From: Drosophila persimilis
Taxonomy: Eukaryota > Arthropoda > Insecta > Diptera > Drosophilidae
Direction: 5' to 3'
Assembly (NCBI RefSeq): GCF_003286085.1
Contig: NW_020825357.1
Location: 992,001 to 1,056,000, forward strand
DNA length: 64,000 bases
This document shows, piece after piece, positions 9,647 to 21,380 of this stretch (position 1 is its first letter; each line of letters starts with the position of its first letter). A program made the position numbers and the translations under genes. The notes below the pieces were generated by a model that made no database searches, was not told the DNA's origin, and was given only the letters and a program-made list of their open reading frames with translations.

Positions 9647-9759
9647 CTGCAAAAGATAAGAGAGCTCGATAAGAGAGGAAATTAAGAGAGCCAAAAAACC
9701 AAACACATTCTTGTGGCGTGATCCCCGTCTCGAGGCGAATTTATTTGTTAGAGCAATCA

Positions 9760-10068
9760 AAAATTAGCAATTCAGATTTATGGAACTCCTCTAGCATGAA
9801 AGTTGATTGCCTTTTGGGTAACTATGTATTTCCGAATGCTACGATAAGAACTTGTTGCCCACCACAACAGATCAAAACAAACTTTTAAGAGTAGGGTATG
9901 CCAATTTCGTTGTGGAAGAGCGACAATGAAAGAGTTCGATTTCATCATTGCATGCCGTATTTCAATGTTTTCGTTGTTTATTAAATGTTATCTGACACAC
10001 ACTAACAAAAATATTGATAAAAATAAACCCCAAAATAGATTCCGTAAATCTATTTTGATAAGACAGAG

Positions 10069-10105
<37 letters not shown>

Positions 10106-10562
10106 CGACAAGGTTCGCCTGTACCCACGACTCGATTTGTGAATATACTACAAAGGTGTGTGCGGGTCCACGTCTCGATCTCTGGAGTGTGACTCTATTG
10201 ATCGGTTGCTCTTACCACCAGCATGCTTACTGCTGTACTAAACAGAACGCATAAAAACCGAAATCGGAATACAGCCAGAACACCCTTATAATCGTATGCG
10301 TCTTATCAGTGGCCTCTGGCAGTCTGTGTGTTCGACAGTCTGTGTTCGGCGGTTATCATTACAGACGACGGCGGCTGCCAAGACCCACCAGTTCAGTACT
10401 TACTTATCTCTGCCCCGACAGGCCAGGCAGCACCAGAAGATACGCCTATTAACGTGCAATTAAGACCCCACTACGGGGACAGCAGAAAATTGTAAATTGC
10501 CCATGCAATTACAATGTTCTCTCTGTCTGTCTCTCTGCCGCCTTTTGTGGAACTAATAAATT
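9760..10562. other. Intergenic region with likely SLC36 promoter and 5' UTR
   Basis: AT-rich spacer containing a (GA)n microsatellite at about 10074-10102. Around 10250-10310 there are TATA-like ATAAAAA and TTATAAT strings and an initiator-like TTATCAGT. The following sequence to 10562 is GC-balanced and 5'-UTR-like. The spacings are not ideal, so the exact start site is uncertain. 5' exons of the minus-strand gene at 8955-9646 may also lie here. Confidence 0.3.
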
Positions 10563-13500
10563 ATGGGTTGCATAAGCAATGAGGACGAGGAGGAGGCGCT
10601 GGAGGGAGCTAACTGGTTTGCGTGCCAAATGCGATTTGATCGTAATAAAAATAATACAAATTGATCTAAAGAATAACATACACTATATACACGTACGGGC
10701 ATGGGGAGTGGAGGCTTTGGCATGGAATCCGATGTGTTTGATATGAAAATGAAACTGGAATTTAATCAGATTTAAGATTAAACGTCTGGAATGAATAAAG
10801 AGTCTTGTAAGCGAGCGAACTGATCTATAGGAATAACAATGAATGGATTACCGGGATAGCAAATAGTTCTTTAGAAGTATTTCAAGTATAGCTAGCTATT
10901 TCGGGCATACATAGTACGTTGATCTTTGGTTGAGTGAAAGTTTTCGGGGATAGAAACTGGTTATCAAGATACATAGAAGGGGCGTCTTGCTTTTGGGAAC
11001 ACAGATTTATTGTAGCTGCAAAAATAGGTGGGAATTTCCCATATTGGACTGAAATACAGGAATCCCTTTCAAAGAGCTTTAATGGAAAATACTCTTTTAA
11101 AGAGTAACTAAAATTCCACCTTAGTACCCACAAAATATTTGTTAATAGAGACTAATTACCCTCAATCTACATGCAAATTTGCAACTTTATAGCCTTAATC
11201 CAATCATCCTCTGTCGATCTTGGTGGAATAAAATGATCTAATCAAAAAAATAACTAAAAAAAAAAAAACAAAAAAATAATTAAGGTTTTCTCAAGTGCAA
11301 CGCAAAAAAAGTATTCGTGTGTGTGGAAATCAAATGTGGAGATAGAAAGCAATGGATGCGTAGCATATGGGCGGCACGATAGACACCCACTTCAGAGAGA
11401 TAGAGAAAGAGAGGCCCAGGCTGTCCCCTACAGAGCAAACGGTAGTTCTATTGATTGGAGTACACCTGTTAAGGGGTACTCACACTTGAGATATGTATGT
11501 ACATATGTATGTGCAATATAAGGACACCTTTTCCATCGACATGAATGTAAAGCCTTTTGGCTGATAGACAAAAAAGACTGTAATGACAGATAAGCCAAAT
11601 GGAAATGGAAATGAAAAAACAAACAAGGCCAGTCGGTGTCGGTGGCACTCAATCAATCTACATTTGATAATCTACGGCGGTACACTATACATATATTATA
11701 GCTTTGTCTAGTATTATAATAGTTATTTTTGCTGGGAGTCACAGTTGGTTTAGTACGGGAATACGAGCATAGGAGTGTAATTAACTGAGATTGCTTTTTA
11801 TTTTCGGTTTTGTCTGGGGCTTTTAATGGGGTTTTGGGCTCAGTTTTAGATTCATTTTAGGCGTAATTACAAACGGAATAGCTTTTACTCTATACCCCTT
11901 CCTTTCTTTAAAACTAAAAAGTAGGAAAACACGTTTGCACGACTGACTCTGACTCTGAGAGATGAAGAAGATGAAGATCATCCACGTCTCATCCGAGATA
12001 TACATATGTATGCCAGACAGCCTCCTCGCGCACTCACTCTCATAGAGATAGTCCCATCCTGCTCTTTTTCACTCACCTTAATGGAATATCCCATGGCTGT
12101 GTGTGTGTACGGTGGCCTGACACCAAAGCTCTTTTTCACAGTTATGTTTGCAAGTGGCTTTATTTTTGTTTGTCTTTAGCTTTTAGGCCCTTATGGTATT
12201 ACCGCAAGACAACACATATACGTAAATATTGTATAGATGTGCCTGTGGATGTGCACTTCACTGGAAATTTATGCAAAGGCAAACAGGGGAAAACTTAATT
12301 TGTTGTGGAAAATTTTGAAACCGGTTAATGGCGTCTCGTTGCTGTTGTTGCTGTTATTTTCACATTTGTTTTGGTTACGGGTGTACGTGAGGGTATCTGG
12401 CGACCTTCTGATCTGGTTAGGGCTTTCGCAGAGTAGCAATTAATTAGCATAAAACACTAGCAAAAAATTTAAGGCATTCACTTGTCGTTTTCGTTGTAAA
12501 TTGTTGGCTTATTTTCAATTTTCGTTGGGACCGCAATTTTTACACCACACACGCACGCAAGCTATACACCAGTGACAGCCAGTGCTGCCAGATTTTGAGA
12601 GTCACCATAAGCTAGATTGAAAAAAAACAAAAGCTAGAATAAGCTAAAAAATTAAAAAAAAAAAAAAACAGCTTAAAACATAAAAGAACATTAAAATCAT
12701 GGATACTTTAATTTTGTCGATATCCTTTTTTTATTTTTATTTATTATTTAAGCAATGACATGATTTTTTCCACTTCACTATGCTATGGCCGAGTGCTCAG
12801 CACAGTACAAACAAACCGCAGCCTCCTGCTCCTCTGTTTCTTGAGGACGTTTTAATAAAAGGTATTTTGTAAGTTTGTGCCATGCTTGCATTGGACGCTT
12901 TTTAGCGACAGCATGCTGCCGTAATTCGCACAACTTGAACCCAATTTTTGCAATATAAAAGCTGTAAAAGCTGTACGATTTTGTGGGGTCAGTTAGCACA
13001 TTGCGTACACTCCTTAAATTCTTCAAAATTTAACCAGAAATTGTGAAAATTTTGATTATAAGACACATTTTCGGCATTTTCTCTTATGTAAATGTGCAAA
13101 AAATACTGTAGTGTGACTAAAATTCATCAACGAAAAATGACTATACATTTCTACACAAAATTGGATGATATACCAAAATATGAACAAGAAATATGATTTT
13201 TATCATTTCATTATCGCTAAAAATTAACAAATATTACAAAAAAATCAAAAAACATAAATATTTTTGTACTAATTATTTTAAGCCAAAATAAGCTAAATTA
13301 ACTTTTAAATAAAAATAAGCTAAAATGGCAACACTGGTGACAGCCGACTTATCGTTAAAATATACCGTCCGACCCTCAGAAATATACCAAAATATACCGT
13401 CCAATTTTAAAAATATACCGTAAATATACTGACGAAATTAAGTTTTATTATACATATTCCTCAATTTTGATATTCCGGTGATTGATGATTGATGATATTG

Positions 13501-16500
13501 ACAAAAAATACCAATGTACCGTAAACATACCATCGATTTAATTTTGACCTAAAAAATGACCGAAAAGTATTAAAAATACCGTTAACGGTCACCCTGCACG
13601 CCAGCTTTTTGCGGGGACAAGATTTTATAAAGTACAAAAGCCATTAAAACACAACACCTTAAAGCTTTTGTCGAAGCTTTTGGAGTGCGGTGCTGCCAGC
13701 TTTTTAAAAGAAAAAATAATAATTTAAAAAAATATTTAAGAAGAGGCAACACTTATTTAATGCAACAAAACGAAATTTTCATTAAAAAAGACAACATAAT
13801 ATATGACCTATTAATGCATTCAAATATAATGAACAGCAGGGTAATTTATCTGCAGCCTCTTTTATAAATAGTTTTTTTTTCGTAAACCTCAAATTTTGTT
13901 TTTTGTAGTTCCTTTTGCGGTTGTGAAAATAGCTGATTTGGCAACAGCGAAAATAGCAACGATATTGGCGTGAGGCCCGACTACGAGAAAAGCTTAATGG
14001 TGGTTGTCCCTGCAGAAGCTTTTTTCAAAGATCTCTCTCTTCAAATAAAAATCAAAATAAAAATAAGCCAAAACGTATTTGTTAATTAATTATTGTTGAA
14101 CTTCTGGCGGGGGTTCAAAAACGAGCCAAAAACTGGTTGAGGCTTTCATTCTGGTTTACTTTTGTTTGCTTTTTGGTTCTCCCAAATATTCTTTTAACAC
14201 AAAGTGCACATAGTATTTTGCCATATATTCCATATCGTTTTGGCTACGTTCTCTTCCCCTATATACCCGTTCTTAAACGTTTCTGATCTTGCTTATTATC
14301 GTATAGCCGTAATTATCTTTTTAAGATTATCAACATGTTTTTCGTGAACGAGAGGTCTTGAGCGGCTTCGACGGGGATCCAAAATTTAGTATCCGCCCGG
14401 TCGGCCCAGCACTCGGTTCTCGTTTGAAGAAGATCTCTCCCTCTTTTCCCAAGCAGGAAATCGCAATCGCACTGTACCATATATGTACCTGTTGTCTTTT
14501 CAGAGGTTTTATCGCCGTGTGATAAAAGATTTATACGACTGAGCTCAAATAGTAGCTTTATCAAATACTCGTGCGCTACCTTCGGGCCCCTATCTATCAG
14601 GATGCAGTGAGTCATCATCATTATAAACTCTTAGCTAACTGAAATGACAAGACACTGCTCTCGATCAAAATCCCATTTAATTCGGTTATATATCTTAATG
14701 GTTTGGGGAGTTTTTTATCTAGAGAACCCTCTCATGACGGTTTATTGATTGACGATTGTTATTGTGGGGATTGCAAAACACTTATCAATCAATCAAATCG
14801 CTTCACAAACAAGTTCTGATTGCTCTTTTGATAGGACTGATACTATAAAAACTGTGGCCATCATATACCCCACGACAACAAATGGGGAATCAACTGGGCC
14901 AACAAAACCCTCGAATGTCAGCAGCGATGATTACGATCCGCATCTGAATCGGAATGTGAAGAATCCGACAACGTAAGTAGAGTGTTTTTCCATGGCATAT
15001 TCCAGAGGTTAGCCAAAACATTATCTTTCCTTAGGAACTGGCAGACTTTTGCCCATTTCCTGAAGGCCTCTGTGGGCACTGGGGTCCTGGCCATGCCCAG
15101 TGCCTTTTCCCATGCGGGTTATGTGAATGGAACGATCCTCACTTTGATCATTGGGCTTCTGGCGCTCTATTGTCTGCATATTTTGGTGGGTAAGCCCTTC
15201 GTGGAGGTAAGACTTTTCTAATATCTGTATATATTCCCCTGCAGATCAGCTGCATGTATATCCTATGCAAGCGTCAGAAGGTGCCGTATGTCAGCTTCTC
15301 GGAGGCCATGAATTTGGGCCTTAAACAGGGTCCACCATGGCTTCGTTGTCTGGCTCCCATTGCCATGTATGTGTGTTCCTTCGCTCAGGAAATCCTTCCT
15401 ATAATTTGATTTGTTTCAGACCCTTTGTGGATGGTTTTCTGGCCTTCTATCACTTTGGCATCTGTTGTGTCTATGTGGTCTTCATCGCCGAGAGCATTAA
15501 GCAGCTGGTGGATGAGTATCTCGTGGTGTGGGATGTCCGTCTTCATATGTGCCTGTTGATTGTGCCCCTCCTGTTGATCTACAGCATCAAGAATCTGCAG
15601 GTGTTGGCTCCCTTTTCCAGTGCCGCCAATTTGCTCCTGCTTGTGGGTGAGTCTCCAAAGGAATTGCTCATCCATTTACCCTTCCGATATATCCCTTTCC
15701 ATATCTGATTAGGTTTCGGTATCATTTTGTATTACATCTTTGAGGATTTGCCACCGTTGAGTGAACGTGACGCCTTTGTGTCCTACACGGAACTTCCCAC
15801 CTTCTTCGGCACTGTGTTGTTCGCTCTGGAGGCTGTGGGAGTGGTCGGTTCTATATCTACAACACTATATATATATTCATATTCTATCAATAGTTTTCTT
15901 CTTCCAATAGATCCTCGCAATTGAGGAGAACATGGCCACGCCTGGGGACTTTGTGAAGCCTTGTGGCATCATGAATTGGGGCATGTCCATTGTCCTAGGT
16001 CTGTATGTACTCTTGGGATTCTTTGGCTATTGGAAATATGGCGATGATGCCCTCGGTAGCATTACCCTTAATATTCCACAGTGGGATATGTGAGTTTTCT
16101 TCTTTGTTATATATCTTTGTCATCCATGCTTTATCTGTATTTCTGTGTGCATTCTCAGACCCGCTCAGGTGGTGAAGATCTTCTTTGCTATTACCACTTG
16201 GATATCGTATGCCCTGCAGGGCTATGTCACTGCCCACATACTGTGGGGCAAGTACGTGAGCCCAAGAATCAAGAACACCAAAAGGCACTCACTGTACGAA
16301 CTGATCTTCAGGGCTATCATTGTGCTGCTGACATGTAAGTTCTTCCGACTGGTGCTACCTTTAGAGGTATCTCTAAATCTGTTCTCCCTCCTGCAGTTGC
16401 CTGTGCCATTGCCATCCCAGATCTTTCGGTCTTCCTGTCGCTGGTTGGCTCCTTTTGTCTCTCCATCCTGGGCCTCATCTTCCCGGCATTGCTGCAGATC

Positions 16501-16638
16501 TGCGTCCAGTACGAGCATGGCTATGGCCCGCTCCGCATAAAACTAATCATTAATATACTTTTGCTCTGCTTTGGGGTCTTTGGTGGGGTTGTGGGCACCT
16601 ATGTGAGCATTTTGGAGATCATTGCGGTGTACAAATAA
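10563..16638 (+). CDS. CG1139: SLC36-type proton-coupled amino acid transporter, 472 aa, nine exons
   Basis: Exons: 10563-10615 (tentative), 14835-14972, 15035-15185, 15245-15366, 15420-15646, 15713-15843, 15911-16089, 16159-16334, 16397-16638; all phases agree and sum to 473 codons. The family signature KASVGTGVLAMPSAF opens transmembrane segment 1 (about residue 74). About eleven hydrophobic segments follow, with FALEAVGV and LAIEENMATP typical of PAT/SLC36 transporters, which import small amino acids with protons at plasma or lysosomal membranes and feed TORC1 growth signalling in flies. The symbol reflects presumed orthology to the D. melanogaster SLC36 gene next to SCOT, from memory. Exon 1 (MGCISNEDEEEALEGAN) is codon-biased and phase-compatible, but its donor (TG/GTTTGC) is weak, so the true N-terminus may differ. 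It implies a 4.2-kb first intron. AATAAA at 16634 overlaps the stop codon. Confidence 0.88.
12580..13336. mobile_element. Non-autonomous hAT-superfamily element (757 bp) with 8-bp target duplication
   Basis: Terminal inverted repeats CAGTGCTGCCA (12580-12590) and, reversed, CAGTGTTGCCA (13336-13326) match at 10 of 11 bases. Both ends are flanked by the exact direct repeat GTGACAGC (12572-12579 and 13337-13344). Eight-base duplications and ends starting CAGTG are hallmarks of hAT transposons. Both subterminal regions carry repeats of AAGCTAA/AAGCTAG, as expected for transposase-binding sites. The interior is AT-rich, including a 15-A run, and holds no full transposase. It sits in intron 1 of the SLC36 gene. 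The matching target duplication suggests a fairly young or well-preserved insertion. Confidence 0.8.
12778..13026 (-). pseudogene. Open fragment inside the hAT element (about 82 codons, no ATG start)
   Basis: An open minus-strand frame preceded by an in-frame stop and starting from a TTG codon encodes protein-like sequence, including DPTKSYSFYSFYIAKIGF, LCELRQHAVAKKRPMQAWHKL and, near the end, EAAVCLYCAEHSAIA followed by TAG. It has mixed composition and is not low-complexity, unlike the AT-rich DNA around it. It may be a transposase remnant or a captured host-gene exon. I cannot assign it, and it is too short to be a functional transposase. Confidence 0.35.
13365..13597. promoter_or_regulatory. 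Cluster of housekeeping core-promoter-like motifs in SLC36 intron 1
   Basis: At least four ATATACC/GGTATAT elements (like Drosophila core motif 6, KTYRGTATWTTT), an ATCGAT half-site of DRE type, and CGGTCACCCTG (13586-13596, one base from motif 1, YGGTCACACTR) lie within 230 bp. This combination marks TATA-less promoters in flies. No adjacent gene was identified, so it may be an alternative SLC36 promoter or a dispersed motif-bearing repeat. Confidence 0.35.
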
Positions 16639-19600
16639 AGGTGGACACACAAATTTGATTGAGCTGTGGCTGTGGTAACCGTGTAACCGGGGGCCCTTGG
16701 GTAAGGGTTCGGATTGTGTTTTTCTTGAGTAAATATTGTTGCACACACACAAACACATAATCTTAAGCAATCACACACAAACACACAGAAATGTAGCAAG
16801 TTGGTTTATGGCCAACATATCAAACATGGCCAGAGTCAAGAGTCAAGCAGCCAAAGCAGACCAAATATTTTTAATTTTAATTAAAAGCTTAGCAGAGGTC
16901 CTGCAAGTGCAAGAAGGGAATGTGCATGTGGAATCAGAGGGGTACGAAAAGGTGAGACAGTGGGAGTGTGTGTGTGTGTGCGAAAGGGAAAGGGAGAGGG
17001 GGCCACGTTGCAACGAACTGTAATTAAATGCAACCGCAATTAACACAAAAGCGCCGCAGGTCAGCAAGCCAGACACACGACTCTCGGACATCCCCTCTGC
17101 CTCTCGGATGCCGTGTACCTCCTCCCCCTACTGCCACACCTTTGCGCCGCCCCCCCCCCCCCCCCCCCCCCCTTCTGTTGCATCTCTGCTCGAGTCCCCC
17201 TCCAGAATCCTCTTGCATTTTATTTACAATGTTTTGCGCTCAGGAGGTTACTGACAACCTTTCTGCCTTCTGGCTGCCTGGCTTCTACCTTTAGACACCT
17301 TTACACACCTTCCACCCCAACCCTTAGTTACAGCAGCGACCCCACCCACCCCGTTGTTCACCTCATTTCCCCCCGCTGTTTCTGCCCGATGTTGCTGTCT
17401 TGTGTGAAGGCCACAGAGAGCCGGACTGAGCCACAATGACCGCCGGGCCCCTAAGAAGCCGGCAATGAAGCCAAATGGACAAATGCCGGTATGTCAGAGC
17501 GAGGTGAAGCTCAGCAGTTGTGAAGGAATTCCATTTTAATGGGGATGGGAAGAGGATAGAGAGGAACATCACTAAATCCTATCAAAAACGTTGTCTGGAG
17601 AAACGTACGTATCTTTAAATGAAGGATACATATACCATTTACTACATATCATTGAATTTTAGTCTAAGTGAATTTTGTCTAATTCAACGACTCCCTGAGA
17701 TCTGAGTTATACGGTAGATAAATTTCGATCAAACTTCTGTGGCAACCCTCGCTTTTGTCTGCTGGCTCCAATTTGCCCGCTCTCCAGCCCAGGAATGTGT
17801 TGAAATGTCGTTTGCTTTGTACGTTTAATTACTCTTTTGACGGAAATAACACAACATTCGTGCACTATTTGAAATTGACAACAACAAAATGGGACCCAGC
17901 CACAGCCACAGAGGAACGGGAGATACAAAGAGGAGATTCCGGAAAAGGTTGGCCAAAAGGGCAAAGAAAAGGTTAGAGGAAGTAAGGGGGCAAAAGGTAC
18001 ATCAAAATGGTGAAAAAAGCTAGAAATTGGGTGCACAATTGGAGTACTAGAAAAGAGGGAAAAATTCAGCGAAGCTTCGCGGAAACTTCTCCTCCTCTGG
18101 AGGAAGAGAAATCGAAACCAAAAACTTTCAGGACCCTCGAGTGAGGAGCCAAAGCCAAAGCCAAAACTGAAGCCAAAGGCAACACCGTGGGGAAGTGTCC
18201 CATGGATTCGCCTGAGTTCCAGTTTCCATCTTGAATTTCTCCAGCTTTTAGTCACCCTTCATCAATTTGCCTCAGAAATCGCTACGCTTTGACCAGCATC
18301 GAGGCAAATTAAATGACAAGTTTTACTCTTGTGCTACGCTTTTATTTATATATTTTTTCCACTGGTGCCTGGCAGTGCGAGCTGGAGCTGGAGCAGGAGC
18401 AGGAGCAGGACGATTTTAATTATATTTGTGCAGGCAGCCAGGCAGCTTTTAGTGCTTCCGGTCAGTTGATTCCGGAACCAGTCCGCCCCCCCCCCCTTAG
18501 GGGCTTAGGGCAATTGAATTACGCACAATTCGAGGTCCTTCCACAGGTAGGAGCCATGTCCACGGAACACATGGCCATGGATCGACTGGTATCGCTATTC
18601 AGTCCACTCCGAGTGCGTAAAAGTTAATTAGGGAATGTCATGAATAAATTTCCCGCTCATCAAATGGAGTAATTTCATCATCCATGTGGCTGCAGGGAAA
18701 ACGAGCAGTAATTCTACGAGTATTTATTATATTTCTCTTTCATTTTAAACCTAACATTTCCCTCATAATTGTATCCCACTTTTTTGATAGATTTTTCTTT
18801 TTTTTTTTTTTTTTTTGCATTTTTTAACGATTCTCTGCTGGATTATAAACTCCTTTATTGAAGGTGCTTTATTTGCTTTATTTTCGGGTTTAATTTTGTG
18901 TAGTTTTTGTAGTCAATTTTTTTAGTTTTTTTTTGTAGCTTAAATACTGTTTAATTGTCGATGTGTTTTCAGTTGGAATAAATTATTTTCTGTGGTTTGG
19001 GTTTTGCTGGTTTGTTTCTGGTTTTCCGCTTGACTCGGCAGCTGTTTTGTTTTGGGTTTTTTCGGATAAAATAGTGTATATTATATGTGAATTAAAAAGG
19101 GTTATAAAGAGGAGAGAGATTCATTTGCTTACTATTATTTGTATATCTGTAAAAGCCCTTGAAACACACACACACAAACCGGAAAGTATCCCTTTCTCTA
19201 CATTTAAGAAAGATTACATATGCCTGTATTCCGAATACTTCCAGATCCTTAAAGCTATTTATCTGTGTTTGTATGCTTCAGAGATTTCTAAACAAGTTTG
19301 TAACCATTCCCGTAGCATATCTTCATCTGTTTTAATATATTCAAAGTTTTCAGTTTTTGTATAGTTTCCATCTGCCACAAGTTTTGCATATTTTTAGTAG
19401 CTCTTCAAAGTTTTCTATTATAAATTCCCTTGAAAATGTACACAGAAATTTCAACTGACTTGCACAGAAATTTGCCAAAAGTTTTGTGGCAACCTTATTT
19501 TTGCTCTTAAACTTCACAAATAAACCTTTCATCTACCACTAGTTGTGGCTCATTTTCATCACACATCACACACCAAAAAAAAGGAAAAAGGAAAATAAGT

Positions 19601-21380
19601 GGAGCTTTCTCTGGACATTTTTTGTTAACCTCCTATGTTGCCGCCTATCTTTATTCAGTTAATTTTCCATATAATCTGGAGCCTTTCCCGCCACATTTTT
19701 CAGTCGAAATTGAGAGCCTGGCTAAGCCGGCTTATCGCACACACAGATACACCCATTTGCCAGTATCCTGTGTGAAGTTTCTCCCACTGATTTCCACTGC
19801 TTAATTTGGCTCTTCTGCACAAATGACTCATTTTTATTCATTCAACTAATTTTTTGGGGGCTTAACAGGGAAGAACAGAAGAGAGATTTCTGCTGGCAAT
19901 TTGTAGCATGCAATCGCAAAATCTCTCCCCCCCCACCCCCCTCTACCCCTGTCGTTCTCTTCGAGAATCTCTATGATTCGCTCCATCTCTTTCTCTCTGT
20001 GTGTGTTTGTGTGTTTACCGCAGCAAAATGATTTATTTTACGCTACGCTAAACACACACGTACCCGTACCCGTACCCGTAACCGTACCCGTACCTCTAGA
20101 AACAACAACAAGATGTGGTGGGATGGAGGGGCTTTGGATGCTTGTTAGATGATGGCAAGAGAGAGAGAGAGAGGGTAGAGGGTTCTGTTTGTGGCTGCAA
20201 GGGGCGCATGGGGGGTGGCTGCAGGAGGCAAAAACAGCGACAAGCGACGCATTGTTACTGCGGCCGGGGCTTTACGCTTCGGTTTTTGCACTGAGGTTTG
20301 TTACGTATTTATTTAAGCCCAAAAACATTTTGTACATTTTCATGCAACCATCAGCACCTAAAGAGGAGAGTGAGCGTGGTGCCACATTGAGTAGCAACAT
20401 TTGCTATGAATAAATAACGAACGAACGAATGAGCGAGTGAATGAATGAATGAAAGAAGCAAACCAACGAATGAATGAAGGAAGGAATGGATGGATGACGA
20501 CGTGTCTCAACGGGTTCTCATGTGATTTATGCTTTGAATACATGAAACTATAATAAGGAGAGCGTAGAGTAGAGAGTAGAGAGGGTTAAGGCAGGACAGC
20601 AGCGCAGTAGAGGGTTAAGGGAGCACAGCGGCTGGGAGGGAGGGTCACATTGAGGGTCAAGGGGCAGAGTAGCTGAAAGAGATAAGGTGTTAAGGAACAC
20701 CCCATACAAAGTTGGTAAGAGACCTTCCCCAAGGGGACTATCCCCATTGATTGGCGGCTAATATGGTGGTCTCGTACCTGGAGCAAGAGCCTTCCCTTGG
20801 GGAATGGCTAAAAATAAACACCATCGACAGCAGCGGCAGCAGCCGGTCAGAAAAAAGGGGATCATTGCTATGTATGCCACATGGCGTATGTGTGATATGG
20901 ATGAAACAGCTGCCCCAACGGCTCTGTCTGTCTGTGTCTGGCCCTGGCTATGGCTCTGGCTCTGGCTCTGGTTCTGGCTCTGGGGTTTTTGTCTTGTTTC
21001 AGGGCCGCTGCAGGTGCGTTAAACATTTATGAGCGCAGATTTTCCACGTGCACGAGAGACAAAGAGGGGAGAGGCAGGGTTAGCCACCGAAATGATTATG
21101 AATACACCCTCATGCACCATGCATAATTCATCATATTAAAGTGACCCCGTTGCGTATACGCAATAATCATACGGCATGTGGCACACACGGCAGCGGACCG
21201 GGTGCTCGTGCTTTATGAGGCAGTTAAGGGTTTTTCCAAATGCCCCAGAGAGAAAGCCATTTAAGAGGTGAAGGATACCCGAGGCACAATATGTGGGCAC
21301 AAATCAATCATTAATGAGGCGGAGGCGGAAATACGTACGTGTACGATGGACTCGAAGGCGGTTTTATAGTTGCCTAATTT
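16639..21380. other. Noncoding, simple-repeat-rich block
   Basis: No gene seen. Holds (CA)-rich strings near 16741, a 23-base poly-C tract (17150-17172), a GAGCTG/GAGCAG run (about 18378-18410), T-rich DNA around 18780-18960, a (CCCGTA) hexamer run (about 20059-20095), GAAT-type tetramers (about 20417-20480) and a GGCTCT hexamer run (about 20946-20980). Between them is AT-rich sequence with TAAT-type strings. Predicted open frames here come from these repeats. Confidence 0.6.
17150..17172. repeat. 23-base poly-C tract
   Basis: An uninterrupted run of cytosines inside a C-rich stretch. Similar runs occur at 45947-45969 (23 C) and 60133-60163 (31 G). Exact lengths in long homopolymers are prone to sequencing error. 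Confidence 0.85.

Larger units (their letters stand above)
10616..14834 (+). other. SLC36 intron 1 (tentative), contents
   Basis: Apart from the hAT element and the motif cluster, the interval is AT-rich with short poly-A runs (around 11247-11277), CT and GT strings and no convincing exon. GCCAGCTTTTT occurs twice (about 13600 and 13696). The acceptor at 14834 (TGCTCTTTTGATAG) is good, whereas the donor at 10616 is weak. Confidence 0.45.

Noticed and set aside
13685..13960. Second hAT-like element suggested by GTGCTGCCAGC and TTGGCAACAGC
   Set aside because: The end sequences match poorly and no 8-bp flanking duplication is present.
17707..18255. 182-codon minus-strand frame rich in Phe and Ser
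   Set aside because: Biased composition from purine-rich plus-strand DNA (AAGCCAAAGCC repeats); no motif or splice context.
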